The notes: a model not told the origin generated them from the sequence alone. A stretch of DNA of 64,000 nucleotides from JBEKYD01 sp049511335 (GCA_049511335.1 JBEKYD010000003.1:1-64000), one strand, 5' to 3'. Numbered from the stretch's first letter, positions 18,363 to 28,288 are shown. A program made the numbers and translations.

Positions 18363-20867
18363 TCAGTCGCACCGCAATGCCTCCAGCGGATCGACGCCAG
18401 CGGCGCGCCGGGCGGGAATGTAGGCGGCCGCCGCCGCGGTGAGCGTCAGCACGGCTACAGCGGAGGCGACCACCGCGGGGTCGAAAGCCCCGACTCCGTA
18501 AAACTGGCTTTTCACATATCGCGAAAGAGCGAAAGCGGCCGGCACGCCGGCGCCGAGACCCACGCCCAGAATCCAGACCAGCTCGCGCATCACCATGGCG
18601 CGAATGCGGGCCGGAGGCGCGCCCAGCGCGATGCGAATGCCGATTTCCCGCGTGCGCCGCGCAATGCTGTAGGCCATCACCCCATACAGGCCAAGCATCG
18701 CCAGGCCGGTGGCCAGCGCGGCGAACACCGCGGCTAAGTCCAGCACCAGCCGGTCGTTGGTGATATCCATGCGAATCTGCTCGTCCAACGTGATCAGGTT
18801 CTTGGGTGGGATGTTGCGGTCGATTGCGACCAGGGTGTGGCGGATGGAGGGAATCGCTTGCGCGGCCGGCAGCACGGACCGGACGTAGAACGTCATCGCG
18901 CCGGGGTGGTCCTGCTGGCGCCAGGGAGTGTAGTAAAGCCGATGCGGCTTATCCTCTTTCACTTCGGAGTAATGGCTGTTTCTGACCACCCCGACGATTT
19001 CGATATTGGGCACAACTTTACTGCCGCCGCCTTTGGCGAACTTCCGGCCGATGGGATTGGCGCCGCCGAAAAAATGGCGAACGAATTCCTGGTTCACGAT
19101 GGCCACCATGGGCGCGCCGATGTTGTCGCGTTCGGTGAATTCGCGGCCGGCCACGAGCGGCACTCCCATCTTGCCGAAGAAGCCGGGGCCGATCTCGTCT
19201 CGGTCGGAATCGGCATCGGCGTTGGGATCGCGCGAATAGCCTTCCACGGTGAGATTTCCACCGCTGTCGTCGCCGGCGAGGAGGGGGATGGTGGAAGCGG
19301 CCACGCCGCGCACGCCCGGAATCGCCGCCAGATCGCTTTCGAGGCGGCCGAGATAGGCGCGGTTCTGTTCCCAGGTGTAGCGGTTCAACTCGGGTGAGAC
19401 CGTAAACGCGACCACGTTTTCCGTGCGAATTCCCAAGTCAATATGCAGGATGTTCACCAGGCTCTTGAGCAGCAGGCCGGTGGGAATGAGCAGCACCGCC
19501 GAAAATCCCACCTGGGCGCAGACCAGCGCGCGTCGCACGCGGGCCGAACCGCGGCCGGCCGAGCCGCGGCCGCCTTCGTCCTGCATGGTTGCCGACAAGC
19601 TGGTCCGCGATGCCTGCCAGGCGGGATAGAGCCCGAAGAGCACGCCGGTGACGAGCGACAAGCCCAACCCGAACAGCAGCACCGGCCATTCGAGGCGAGT
19701 AGAGAGGAAATGCCGCGAATCGGCGTCGATCTGCGCCAAGAGCAGCTTCTGGGTTACGCTGGCCAGCGCCAGTCCGGCGATGCCTCCCCCGGCAGCCAAA
19801 AGCAGCGCTTCGGTGAGCATTTGCCCCATCAGTTCCGCGCGGCTGGCGCCCAACGAAGCGCGAATCGCCAGTTCGCGCCGCCTTTCGGCCGACCGCGCCA
19901 GCAGCAAATTGGCGGCGTTAGCCAGCGCGATCAGCAGCACCAGCACCGTCGCGCCCATCAGAATCAGAAGCGGCAGGCGCGCGTTGTCTCGGGTCGAGCT
20001 TTTCCCTTGGCGGCCATCCACCAGGCTCAGGCGCGCCGCGCGCAGCCGGGCCAACCACGCAGGCGATTTGCCATGCCTGGTAGCCGCATCGGCTTCCATT
20101 TCGCCGGCGAAGGTCTGGTTCAGTCCAGCCGCTGCCCGCGCGCCGGTTACGCCGGGGCGGAGCCGGGCAAAGCAGTAAATCCAGTAATCGTTGTAGCGGT
20201 CGGTGCCATCCCAGCCGGGAGTCATCAAGGGCTTGAACGCGAGCGGCAGGTAAACGTCCGGAGTATCGCCCAAGGTGATGCCGTTGAAGCCTTCGCGCGC
20301 CACGCCCACCACGATGAAGATCTGCCCGTTCACCTGGATCGGCTGGTTGAGCAACTCGGTGCGGCCGCCCAACCGGTCATGCCAGTAGCCGTATCCGAGC
20401 ACCGCGACCGGGTTACCGGCGCCGGGAACGTCATCGGCGGGAACCAGCAGCCGGCCGAATAGCGGCTCGACGCCCAACACCGGGAAATAGCCGCCCGATA
20501 CCAGCATGGCATTACCCGGCACGGTTTGGCCGCCAATCGCCAGGCTGGCGGATGTGCCATAGAATCCAGCTACGCCCACCACGCCGATGGGGTGCTTTTC
20601 CAGGTCCCGAAAGACCTGGTGGTTGAAAACAAAGTCTTCCCCGCCGGCATTCTCGGTGCCGACGTGTCCGGTCTTGAATTCGGAAGGCGCCCTGAGCAGC
20701 ACCAGCTCGTCCGGCCGCGGCACGGGCAGCGAGCCCAGCACCACCTGGTGGAGCAGGGAAAACACCGCGGTATTGGCGCCAATGCCCAATCCCAAAGATA
20801 GAATCACCGCCAGGCAGAAGAGCGGAGCCTTCCCCAGGCTGCGCAGAGCGAAACGGATGCGTGACAT
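18363..20867 (-). CDS. ADOP-type FtsX/MacB-like ABC transporter permease
   Basis: An 834-residue membrane protein. The N-terminal helix (FALRSLGKAPLFCLAVILSLGLGIGANTAVFSLL) is followed by a MacB periplasmic core domain, an FtsX block with ANAANLLLARSAERRRELAIRASLGASR, a second periplasmic domain, and a final FtsX block with IARRTREIGIRIALGAPP. This tandem MacB_PCD-FtsX arrangement without an adjacent ATPase is the acidobacterial duplicated orphan permease family. Export of macrolide-like or lipid substrates is assumed from MacB; actual substrates are unknown. No nucleotide-binding subunit is encoded nearby, as is usual for orphans. Confidence 0.93.
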   Translation of the reverse strand: MSRIRFALRSLGKAPLFCLAVILSLGLGIGANTAVFSLLHQVVLGSLPVPRPDELVLLRAPSEFKTGHVGTENAGGEDFVFNHQVFRDLEKHPIGVVGVAGFYGTSASLAIGGQTVPGNAMLVSGGYFPVLGVEPLFGRLLVPADDVPGAGNPVAVLGYGYWHDRLGGRTELLNQPIQVNGQIFIVVGVAREGFNGITLGDTPDVYLPLAFKPLMTPGWDGTDRYNDYWIYCFARLRPGVTGARAAAGLNQTFAGEMEADAATRHGKSPAWLARLRAARLSLVDGRQGKSSTRDNARLPLLILMGATVLVLLIALANAANLLLARSAERRRELAIRASLGASRAELMGQMLTEALLLAAGGGIAGLALASVTQKLLLAQIDADSRHFLSTRLEWPVLLFGLGLSLVTGVLFGLYPAWQASRTSLSATMQDEGGRGSAGRGSARVRRALVCAQVGFSAVLLIPTGLLLKSLVNILHIDLGIRTENVVAFTVSPELNRYTWEQNRAYLGRLESDLAAIPGVRGVAASTIPLLAGDDSGGNLTVEGYSRDPNADADSDRDEIGPGFFGKMGVPLVAGREFTERDNIGAPMVAIVNQEFVRHFFGGANPIGRKFAKGGGSKVVPNIEIVGVVRNSHYSEVKEDKPHRLYYTPWRQQDHPGAMTFYVRSVLPAAQAIPSIRHTLVAIDRNIPPKNLITLDEQIRMDITNDRLVLDLAAVFAALATGLAMLGLYGVMAYSIARRTREIGIRIALGAPPARIRAMVMRELVWILGVGLGAGVPAAFALSRYVKSQFYGVGAFDPAVVASAVAVLTLTAAAAAYIPARRAAGVDPLEALRCD

Positions 20868-20914
20868 ACCTTCTCAGACGCCGGATCGGGCGGGAACGTT
20901 GGCAAATTCGGTGA

Positions 20915-21008
20915 GGGTGGGACAGACCATCGTTCTTCGTGGCCTGTCCAGGTCCTTGCCAGGCCCAGCCGCTCGACAGACGACAAAGAGCGATCGTCTG
21001 TCCCACCG
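20915..21008 (-). repeat. Dispersed palindromic repeat, family A, copy 2 (inverted)
   Basis: The reverse complement of this segment aligns with 12458-12536. It shares GGTGGGACAGACGATCG, TTTGTCGTCTGTCGAGCGG and a shared GCCTGGC segment. This copy is longer and its two ends (GGTGGGACAGACC and its near-complement) pair well. It lies in the gap between the permease and the CHASE kinase genes. Confidence 0.75.
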
Positions 21009-21047
21009 GGTTTCTCGCACGGATTAACTCAACCGGCCACCGGCCAT

Positions 21048-23030
21048 TCACCCGACCGCGGATCGCTCATCGCGAACAGCCACTTGCTCGCTCTCCGGCT
21101 CTTGCTCCCTAAAAGTATCGTCGATGCGCAACGGCAGGCTAAACCAGAAAACCGAGCCTTCGCCTACCCGGCTCTCCACGCCGATGGTGCCGCCCATCAA
21201 TTCCACCAGTTGTTTCGAAATCGCCAGTCCCAACCCCGTGCCGCCGAATCTGCGGCTGGTGGAGCTGTCCACCTGGCTGAATTTCTCGAACAGCAGGCCG
21301 AGCTTTTCCCTGGGTATCCCGATTCCCGTATCCTCCACGCGAAACTGCACCACTACGCGCTGCCCGGCGCCCGCCGCCCGGGTGACCGAGATGCTAACCA
21401 TACCATGGCTGGTGAACTTGACGGCGTTACTTACCAGGTTGGTCAATACCTGGCGGATTCGGCCGGCATCTCCCACCAGGCGGAGCGGTAATCCCACTGA
21501 GCGGGACACTTCGAGGGAAAGCCCTTTTTCCGCAAAGGTGGCGGCGAACAGCTCCCGCACGTCGTCGATCAACTGTTCCAGTTGGAAGGGTTCGGATTCA
21601 ATGGCAAGCTGTCCCGCTTCGATCTTGGAGAAATCCAGGATATCGTTGATCACCGTCAGCAGCGCGTGGCCCGAACTGCGCACCACTTCCACATACTCGT
21701 GCTGCTCCGGCGTCAGATCGGTATCTAGCAGCAGGCCGGCAAAACCGATTACCCCGTTCATGGGCGTACGGATCTCGTGGCTCATGTTGGCGAGGAACTG
21801 CGATTTCAGACGGGACGCTTCGAGCGCTTGGTCGCGGGCTTTCGCCAGATCGCGTTCGGTCTCGACCCGCACCGCGACTTCGCGGGTGAGGCGTTGGTTG
21901 GAAGCGGTCAATTCCGCCACCAGCCGTTCGGCACGCCCGGCGTGAATGGCGTTCAGCAGGAACGCCGCGGCAACCGCCAGCGTAACCGTCAAACATCCAA
22001 ACAATACCGCCCAGGGCAGCCAGGTTTGGCTCGACTGGATGTAGTCCTGGGTCGGCGTGCAGACGATCAGCCAGTTCCGCATGCCCACCGTCAGGATGCG
22101 CCGATATTTGAGGTCTCCCGGCTGGGCCGCGGCCGTCTCGGAGAGCGGCTGGACCGAGGGGCTTTCGGAACGTGAGCGATGAAAGTAAAGCAGACGCTTG
22201 CCGGCGGAAGCCGACTCATCGTAGAACTGAATGTCGATGCCGACCGGGTTGAGATATCGTAACGCCCGCTCCAGCACGTCTTCCACTTGCACCAGGACCA
22301 CGGCATAGCCCGCCAGTTCGGCCGTCGATCCGGCCGTGCGGGTGGGGCGCCTTACAGCAAGCAGGACCGGTACCGCGTAACCACTTCCGATCGGCTCCAA
22401 AATCTGGACTTTCCCCGTGGCAACCGGCCTTCCCTCGCGCAGCGCCTTCGCCAGAGCGTCGCGCCCTGACGCAGTGGAGGCCAGATCGAATCCCATCGCC
22501 AACATATTCCGGCCCGTCCGCGGACAGAGATATTCCACTGGAAAGTGCTCACTCCGCGCTTCGGCTCGTTGGAAAGTTCCCGGCATGCCCCGGCTGATGT
22601 GGGGCCACGGCGCACCTTCTTGTTTAAGCCGTTCTTCGAAGCGAGGACGATCCGCTTCCGTGACCAGGGGCACCCACTCCACAGCGCGAAGGCTGGGGTT
22701 GGATTCCAGGATCCGGGTGGCGAAATGCTCGAAATTGTCGCGGTCCAGAGGTCCTGGCAACTCTGCCAGACCCTGCACCAGTTTCAGAGCCGAAACATTG
22801 GCGTCGATCTCCCGCCGAATGGCGGAAACGCGGTTCTCCGCGCCGAGGTTCAGTTCGTTCCGGAAGACACCCTTCTGATAGGCACGCGCTATCTCGAAAC
22901 GCAGCAGGCTCAGCACCCACCCCACTGAAATCACGAGCGCGACCAGGAAGAATCTCTTCCGTTTCGACCACCCAGCGCCACCACCTCGCGTGGCACGCAT
23001 TAAGCTCCACGAGACTCTCGACTTCGCCAC
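21048..23030 (-). CDS. CHASE-domain membrane sensor histidine kinase
   Basis: A 660-residue protein. A transmembrane helix lies near residues 28-45, then an extracytoplasmic CHASE domain with SNPSLRAVEWVPLV and RNMLAMGFDLAS. A second helix sits near residue 340, with a short coiled coil after it. The HisKA domain has the phospho-acceptor His in ANMSHEIRTPMNGV. The HATPase shows N (LTNLVSNAVKF), G1 (EDTGIGIP) and G2 (GGTGLGLAIS) boxes. There is no receiver domain. Adjacent genes do not encode an obvious response regulator. CHASE domains bind small extracellular ligands; this ligand is unknown. Confidence 0.93.
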   Translation of the reverse strand: MAKSRVSWSLMRATRGGGAGWSKRKRFFLVALVISVGWVLSLLRFEIARAYQKGVFRNELNLGAENRVSAIRREIDANVSALKLVQGLAELPGPLDRDNFEHFATRILESNPSLRAVEWVPLVTEADRPRFEERLKQEGAPWPHISRGMPGTFQRAEARSEHFPVEYLCPRTGRNMLAMGFDLASTASGRDALAKALREGRPVATGKVQILEPIGSGYAVPVLLAVRRPTRTAGSTAELAGYAVVLVQVEDVLERALRYLNPVGIDIQFYDESASAGKRLLYFHRSRSESPSVQPLSETAAAQPGDLKYRRILTVGMRNWLIVCTPTQDYIQSSQTWLPWAVLFGCLTVTLAVAAAFLLNAIHAGRAERLVAELTASNQRLTREVAVRVETERDLAKARDQALEASRLKSQFLANMSHEIRTPMNGVIGFAGLLLDTDLTPEQHEYVEVVRSSGHALLTVINDILDFSKIEAGQLAIESEPFQLEQLIDDVRELFAATFAEKGLSLEVSRSVGLPLRLVGDAGRIRQVLTNLVSNAVKFTSHGMVSISVTRAAGAGQRVVVQFRVEDTGIGIPREKLGLLFEKFSQVDSSTSRRFGGTGLGLAISKQLVELMGGTIGVESRVGEGSVFWFSLPLRIDDTFREQEPESEQVAVRDERSAVG

Positions 23031-23271
23031 TCCCCAGGTCCTCGGCTAAACGGCAAGATAATCCGACCCGAGTATCGCGTAACGGCCCCAGCGGAGACAA
23101 CAATTACCTAGGATAACGCTCCGGTACGGCCATTACACAGGTTCCGGGGCACTAACTCACAGCGATAGAGTTATATCCACGGCTCCTTAACCGGAGCGGG
23201 CGTCCATTTCGGTCCGCGGCCGTCAGGACGACTCGAGCGCGGCAAGGGGACGGCCGCCGGTTCCGGGACAG

Positions 23272-23781
23272 CTACTCGGCGAAGATTTCGCCCCGCGACA
23301 GCTCGACGGAACCGTCCGCGGTCGAGATAATGTCGCCCTCGATCTCAGCGAGCGCCGGCGGGCGGTACATGCACATCGCCTGAAGACGCGGGTCGATCAG
23401 CCAGATATTCTGTACGCCTTTGCCGGCGTACTCTTTCAGCTTTTCGATCACGACGCTCATCGCGTCGCTTTCAGAGAGGACCTCCACCACGAGGAAGGCG
23501 GCGTCCAAAAGGTATCTGGTCTTCGGCGCCTCCAGCAGAACACAGACATCGGGCAAGCGGTAGCGCGTGCCGGTAACGCTGGAGCGCAGTTCGGCGACGA
23601 CCTTTAGGTGCGGATACTTCCGTCGCAGAGCGAAAAGAATATTGCTCTGAATCAGCGAATGCAGCCAGTCGCCCACGTTTCGCTCCACCAGGACACCGTC
23701 CACGAATTCCACGTCGGGGTCGTAGCGAGTGTTCAGGTATTCTTCGACCGATACTAACGGCGCATTTGGCAAAGCTGCCAT
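23272..23781 (-). CDS. Uma2 family protein (DUF820, PD-(D/E)XK nuclease-like)
   Basis: A 169-residue protein starting with VSVEEYLNTRYDPDVEFVDGVLVER. It continues with RLPDVCVLL and FLVVEVLSESDA, where Asp and the Glu of VVEVLS belong to the PD-(D/E)XK-like site, then IWLIDPRLQAMCMYRP. The family is abundant in cyanobacteria and soil bacteria with many paralogues; its cellular role is not established. It follows the CheB-like gene on the same strand with a 90-base gap. Confidence 0.9.
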   Translation of the reverse strand: MAALPNAPLVSVEEYLNTRYDPDVEFVDGVLVERNVGDWLHSLIQSNILFALRRKYPHLKVVAELRSSVTGTRYRLPDVCVLLEAPKTRYLLDAAFLVVEVLSESDAMSVVIEKLKEYAGKGVQNIWLIDPRLQAMCMYRPPALAEIEGDIISTADGSVELSRGEIFAE

Positions 23782-23870
23782 GCCTCAAGTTTACTCCCTG
23801 CGCGCCTCTTCCAGCCGGTCGAACGAACCGCCGATGAGTTGTTTCCGTCGCTATAGTCCGAACCGGACGC

Positions 23871-24464
23871 TCACGCTGCCTTCCCCGGGAACTCGTTCGC
23901 TATCTGCGCAATCTTCTGGGCGATACCCTCGACTGGGAGAATATGATCTATATACCCGGTTCTTATGGCGCTTGCAGGCATATCCGACCACTCGGCTGTG
24001 TCGGGCGCCTGTGCGATAGTAATGCCGCCGGCTTCCTTGATTTCTCTCAGTGCTTCAGCCCCATCCGCATCCAGGCCGGAGACAATGACAGCGACTAGTT
24101 TTCCGCCCCAGTTCTGCGCCAGAGAACGCAGGAAAATTGTGATCACGTCGGGCCATCCCTTGGGTTTTGACATCGGCCTCAGACGGAACGTTCCCTCAAG
24201 AACCTGTAAGTCGCGACCGGCCGGGACGATGAAGACATGATTGGGCTGAATGGGTAAGCCTTCCGTGATCAGCTCAACCGGCATCTTTGTAGAGTGGGGA
24301 AGAATCTTGTGGAGCGCGTTGGACGTTCTTCTTGCGTGATTAACGATGACGACAGCAACACCCGTCTCGGGCGGCAGATGTTTCAGTAACTGGACATAGG
24401 CGGCGGAGCCACCGGCCGAGCCGCCTACGCAAACGATAGGAAAGTCTTTTGCGAAAGAGTTCAT
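23871..24464 (-). CDS. Stand-alone CheB-type methylesterase domain protein
   Basis: A 197-residue protein that is only the CheB catalytic domain, with no receiver. The catalytic Ser lies in CVGGSAGGSAAY, His in VNHARRTS and Asp in VSGLDADGAEAL, so the triad is complete. FIVPAGRDLQV and PDTAEWSDMPASAIRTG also match CheB. Free-standing CheB domains often act in chemosensory-like or hybrid CheB/CheR kinase systems; no CheR or receptor gene is in this window. It follows the RsbR-like kinase gene by 76 bases and is probably co-transcribed with it. Confidence 0.9.
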   Translation of the reverse strand: MNSFAKDFPIVCVGGSAGGSAAYVQLLKHLPPETGVAVVIVNHARRTSNALHKILPHSTKMPVELITEGLPIQPNHVFIVPAGRDLQVLEGTFRLRPMSKPKGWPDVITIFLRSLAQNWGGKLVAVIVSGLDADGAEALREIKEAGGITIAQAPDTAEWSDMPASAIRTGYIDHILPVEGIAQKIAQIANEFPGKAA

Positions 24465-24540
24465 TTGCTCGCTCCCGCCCCTTTCCGTTCCGCATGTTCA
24501 AGGTACACAGCGCACCTGAAAGGAGGACCGGCTCCGACCT

Positions 24541-25680
24541 TCATAATTTACTCTTCTTGCGGGGAAGATGCGCTGCAAAGGTGGTTCCTTCCTCTTTACT
24601 CGATGTCACGGTGATCTTGCCGCCGTGGGCGGTCACGATTCCTTTGGTAATGAAAAGCCCGAGGTCGAGCCTGGCCTTCTCGCTTTGGATCGGATTCTCA
24701 TCCTCCCCGCGTGGCAGCGGGTCAAAAACAGTGGCGATAGCATCGGGGGAAATAGCGCCTTCAGTATGAACGGAAAGGACTACTTCGTCACCCGCGCCTT
24801 TCGCCGCAACGTCAATCGCAGAGGTCCTCGATCCGCGCAGGACCGCGTTGCCGATCAGGTTTGACAGAACCTGCCCGACGCGGGCGCGGTCCCATTCCCC
24901 TTCAAGATCGCCAGACGTTTCGATCGAAATCCTTCGGCCGGGGTGCGCGGCCTGAACTTCCTTTACGGCCTCCTGGACGGCGCTTCCTATTTCCATCGGA
25001 GCGGGCGCAATCGGCATTTCCTCGTGGAGATGGATACGGACGGCATCAATCAGGCCGGAAACGAGCCGGTTGATGAGGGAGGCGCTGGTCTCGATCTGGG
25101 ACACCAGGGAGGCCTGCTCGTCGTCAAGCTTGCGTCCCGTTAACAACGCCTGGGCAGAGTTGTGTACCGCCGCGAGCGGACCGCGGAAATCGTGAACAAG
25201 AGTCCCGACGAACAAGCCTCCGGAATGAGTGAGTTTTTGGGTGAAACGGCCCAGGGATTCAGTCATGACCTGGTCGATGGCTTCGTTAAACCTCAGCAGG
25301 TCCGGAAGAATGTCCGCCGCATCGGCATTAGCCCACTCAGCTCTCCACAGCTTGATCACACTTGCACGCAGGGCGCGAAACTCGGAGACCATCTCGATCG
25401 TATCGAAGCCTCCCGTAAACCGAAGGGCGGCATGGGTTTCGGCGGCGCTGTCATGCGCTCCTCCCTCTTTCGGGCCCCGTCCTTTGGCTTTCTCGCTCCG
25501 CTCCCGTTCGGTTTCGGAGGTCTCAAGATCGTCTGCAATGAACCGAAGCAGGCCTATAATGTGATCGCGCAGCGCGGACCGGTCCATATGCGCGGCGGAG
25601 GGCAGATATGTCTGCGCGAATGCTTCCCATTCCGCGACGATGACGTCCTCGTTTGACCGGATAAATGCCGCTAATTCCAT
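24541..25680 (-). CDS. Cytoplasmic sensor histidine kinase
   Basis: A 379-residue soluble kinase. The first 160 residues form a helical sensor region (AFIRSNEDVIVAEWEAFAQTYLP) like the N-terminal part of RsbR-type or haem-less globin-like sensors. HisKA follows with His in VHDFRGPLAAVHN. The HATPase has LSNLIGNAVLRGS as N box and LDLGLFITKGIV as G2 box; the G1 region is weakly conserved (VHTEGAISPDA). The frame opens 27 codons earlier, but the ATG at 25680 has AGGAGA eight bases upstream and starts the conserved part. It precedes the CheB-like gene. Confidence 0.85.
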   Translation of the reverse strand: MELAAFIRSNEDVIVAEWEAFAQTYLPSAAHMDRSALRDHIIGLLRFIADDLETSETERERSEKAKGRGPKEGGAHDSAAETHAALRFTGGFDTIEMVSEFRALRASVIKLWRAEWANADAADILPDLLRFNEAIDQVMTESLGRFTQKLTHSGGLFVGTLVHDFRGPLAAVHNSAQALLTGRKLDDEQASLVSQIETSASLINRLVSGLIDAVRIHLHEEMPIAPAPMEIGSAVQEAVKEVQAAHPGRRISIETSGDLEGEWDRARVGQVLSNLIGNAVLRGSRTSAIDVAAKGAGDEVVLSVHTEGAISPDAIATVFDPLPRGEDENPIQSEKARLDLGLFITKGIVTAHGGKITVTSSKEEGTTFAAHLPRKKSKL

Positions 25681-25992
25681 GGTGAAATTCTCCTGGAGGT
25701 GAATACCACCCGACAAAGGACTTTTGCCCGCTATTTGCCGTGCTCTTCCAGTATGGACCAATTGGCGGGGCTAGCGGCTGAGGCCAGCAGGCAAATAGGG
25801 AGGCAAATGGGGAATTATTGCGCAAGAAACGAGCGCGATTAATCCCGGTAAGTCCCGTCCACGTCAGTTTGACGAAAAGCGCCCAAGCCGCTCGGTTGGC
25901 GCGCGTGGAGCCCACGCGGCGCTGACTCAAGCATCCAGGTCTGCCAGGCCAGCCGCTCGCCGCGAGTGTGACAATAGCTTCAGTGCGGTACC
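25681..25992. other. 312-base divergent intergenic region
   Basis: It separates the minus-strand kinase gene from the plus-strand arabinofuranosidase gene and must hold both promoters. A short direct repeat GGCAAAT lies near 25790-25808. No gene or strong promoter consensus was recognised. Confidence 0.35.
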
Positions 25993-27642
25993 ATGTTTCA
26001 CGCCATGCATCGCAGAGATTTTATGAGGTGCGCCGCGGCGGCTGGGGCGGGTTGCCTTCGGTTGACGGCGCAGGCGCCGGAAACGCGCATCGACGTTCTG
26101 GTGGACGAGCCGGTCGGCACGATTGCACCGGAAATCTACGGGCACTTCGTGGAGCATTTGGGCGGTGTCGTATACGACGGCATTTGGGTCGGCGAGCGCT
26201 CCAGCGTTCCCAACGTCAACGGCATCCGCAAGGCGCTGGTGGATGCGCTGGCGCGCGTCAAGCCCGGGGTGGTGCGCTGGCCTGGCGGCTGTTTCGCCGA
26301 TCAGTACGACTGGCGCGACGGAATCGGGCCGCGCGACAAGCGTCCCACCCGCACCAACTTTTGGGTGGACTCGGCCGAGTGGCCGAAATCCGCGCGCAAA
26401 GATGGGCCGCAGCGCTACGATCCTAACCAGTTCGGCACGGTGGACTTCGTTCGCTTCTGCCGCCTGGCCGGCGCCGAGCCCTACTTCGCGGCCAATGTGC
26501 GCAGCCTGCCGGCCGAGGAATTCTGGCACTGGGTGGAGTACTGCAACTCGCCGGCGAACGCCGACACTTTGTCTTCCCAGCGCGGCGCCGATGGCGAACC
26601 CGCGCCGCTCAACGTGCGCTTCTGGGGGGTGGGCAACGAATCCTGGGGCTGCGGCGGCAATTTCGATCCCGAGGATTACGCCACCGAATTCGGCCGCTAC
26701 ACGGCCTGGGCGCCGAATTACGGCGTGAAGCTCGGGCTGGTGGGCAGCGGGCCGAACGATGGCAATACCGATTGGACGCGCCGCTTCTTCTCGAAAGCCG
26801 CCAAGACCGGGTCCCTCGGCCGCGTCTCGGGATTCGCCATGCACCACTACGCCTGGAACGCCAGCGGCGGCCGCACCCACGATTGGGCCGGCGGCAAAGG
26901 CGACGCCGTGCGCTTCGACGCCGAGCAATATTACGAGATCCTGCGCGAAGCCGACCTGATGGAAAGCTTGATCGCCGCCCATTGGGACGCCATGGCCGAA
27001 GCCGATCCGCGCCACCGCGCCAAACTGGTGGTGGACGAGTGGGGCGCCTGGTATGCCCCCGGCACCGAACCGTTCGCCGAAGCGCTCCTCGGGCAGCAGA
27101 ATACCCTGCGCGATGCCGTGCTGGCCGGTATGACGCTCGATACTTTCAACCACCATGCCGATAAAGTGGCCATGGCGAACGTGGCGCAGCTCGTCAACTG
27201 CCTGCAATCGCTGTTTCTGGCCCACGAGGACAAATTCTGCGTCACGCCCACCTATCACGTTTTCGATCTGTACACGCCGCACCACGGCGCCCAGTCCCTG
27301 CGCACCGTGGTTTCGGCGCCCGCACTGCACTATAGCCGCAACGGCGCGCCCGCCACGCTGCGCGGATTGAGCAGCTCCGCCTCAGTAGCCAACGGCCGGG
27401 TGACCGTGACCGTCACCAACCCCTCGCTCGACCAGCCCGTGGAAACTGAGCTCGCGGTGCATGGCGGAACGCCGCGAGCCGTAGCGGGAATCGAACTATC
27501 CGCCGCCGACCCCCACGCGCACAAGACGTTCGAGAACCCGCGCGCCGTGGAACCGAAGAAGGTAGACATCAGTTTGAAGGGGGGATCGATCGTCCATAGC
27601 TTCCCGCCAGCGTCGGTAACGCGATTGACGGTGGAAATGTGA
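25993..27642 (+). CDS. GH51 alpha-L-arabinofuranosidase, Tat-exported
   Basis: A 549-residue protein. The N-terminus MHRRDFMRCAAAAGAG is a twin-arginine-like signal; the ATG at 26005, four codons in, is an equally good start. GH51 signatures are EIYGHFVEHLGG at the start of the barrel, the acid/base Glu in WGVGNESWGCGG near residue 215 and the nucleophile Glu in VVDEWGAWY near residue 348. A beta-sandwich C-terminal domain ends the protein. It would release arabinose from plant hemicellulose or arabinan. No sugar transporter or other glycosidase is adjacent. Confidence 0.93.
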   Translation: MFHAMHRRDFMRCAAAAGAGCLRLTAQAPETRIDVLVDEPVGTIAPEIYGHFVEHLGGVVYDGIWVGERSSVPNVNGIRKALVDALARVKPGVVRWPGGCFADQYDWRDGIGPRDKRPTRTNFWVDSAEWPKSARKDGPQRYDPNQFGTVDFVRFCRLAGAEPYFAANVRSLPAEEFWHWVEYCNSPANADTLSSQRGADGEPAPLNVRFWGVGNESWGCGGNFDPEDYATEFGRYTAWAPNYGVKLGLVGSGPNDGNTDWTRRFFSKAAKTGSLGRVSGFAMHHYAWNASGGRTHDWAGGKGDAVRFDAEQYYEILREADLMESLIAAHWDAMAEADPRHRAKLVVDEWGAWYAPGTEPFAEALLGQQNTLRDAVLAGMTLDTFNHHADKVAMANVAQLVNCLQSLFLAHEDKFCVTPTYHVFDLYTPHHGAQSLRTVVSAPALHYSRNGAPATLRGLSSSASVANGRVTVTVTNPSLDQPVETELAVHGGTPRAVAGIELSAADPHAHKTFENPRAVEPKKVDISLKGGSIVHSFPPASVTRLTVEM

Positions 27643-27860
27643 TCTCTGCCTGGGGAATGCCACCCAGTTTCACTGGCCGCCGCGGCGTAATGTGTGGGGC
27701 GGCGATCAGCGTGGCGCGTGGCGCGAGTGGCCGGGGCAACCGTCTGACGGGGCTCACGGTGTGGGCGGACTACTTCCAACCGGTGCGTGACACACTCGGG
27801 ATGGCGCCGTGGGCCAGATCAACACGTCGGCGACTATACGTCTTTGTGTCCCAAATCCCA

Positions 27861-28274
27861 TCACGCAATTCCCAACATGGCGTTCAGAAAGCCGACCAGG
27901 TACTTCCAGACGAGATAGTAGATGATCATCAGCAGCGGCAGGGGCAGGAGAACAAACGGAGTTGCGCCCGCCAGAAACTCGAAGCCGAAGACTCTGGCCG
28001 CAACCAGGGCCAGTGGGAACAACACTGCCGGCACAATGGCACCATGGATTCCTAGGGGCAGGCGACGATGCCCGTGCATTGCCACATAGACGATGTTCCA
28101 GAGGCCCCATATGGCGGGCACGAGCGCCAGTGGGAAAACGAGGACGCGCTCCAGTGGAAACTCCGGGTTGTAACCGAACCGGATGACAGCAAAGACCACG
28201 AAAACTACCAGCAGAAAGATTGTCGGGATCATTATTCCCGCCATATAGGCTCGTAGATAGGGATGTGTATTCAT
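27861..28274 (-). CDS. Small multi-pass membrane protein in an ECF sigma operon
   Basis: A 137-residue protein with four predicted hydrophobic segments, for example AGIMIPTIFLLVVFVVFAV, VFPLALVPAIWGLWNIVYVAM, PAVLFPLALVAARVFGF and VLLPLPLLMIIYYLVW. The ATG at 28274 has AAAGGAG eight bases before it and is preferred over a longer frame. It follows the small 73-residue protein by 14 bases in the sigma-factor operon. No known family was recognised; a role in sensing or in the sigma regulon is guesswork. Confidence 0.75.
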   Translation of the reverse strand: MNTHPYLRAYMAGIMIPTIFLLVVFVVFAVIRFGYNPEFPLERVLVFPLALVPAIWGLWNIVYVAMHGHRRLPLGIHGAIVPAVLFPLALVAARVFGFEFLAGATPFVLLPLPLLMIIYYLVWKYLVGFLNAMLGIA

Positions 28275-28288
28275 GACAGTCTCTCCTT

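Noticed and set aside
18363..20462. Long plus-strand open frames opposite the permease gene
   Set aside because: They are antisense shadows of a high-GC gene with a full family match on the minus strand.
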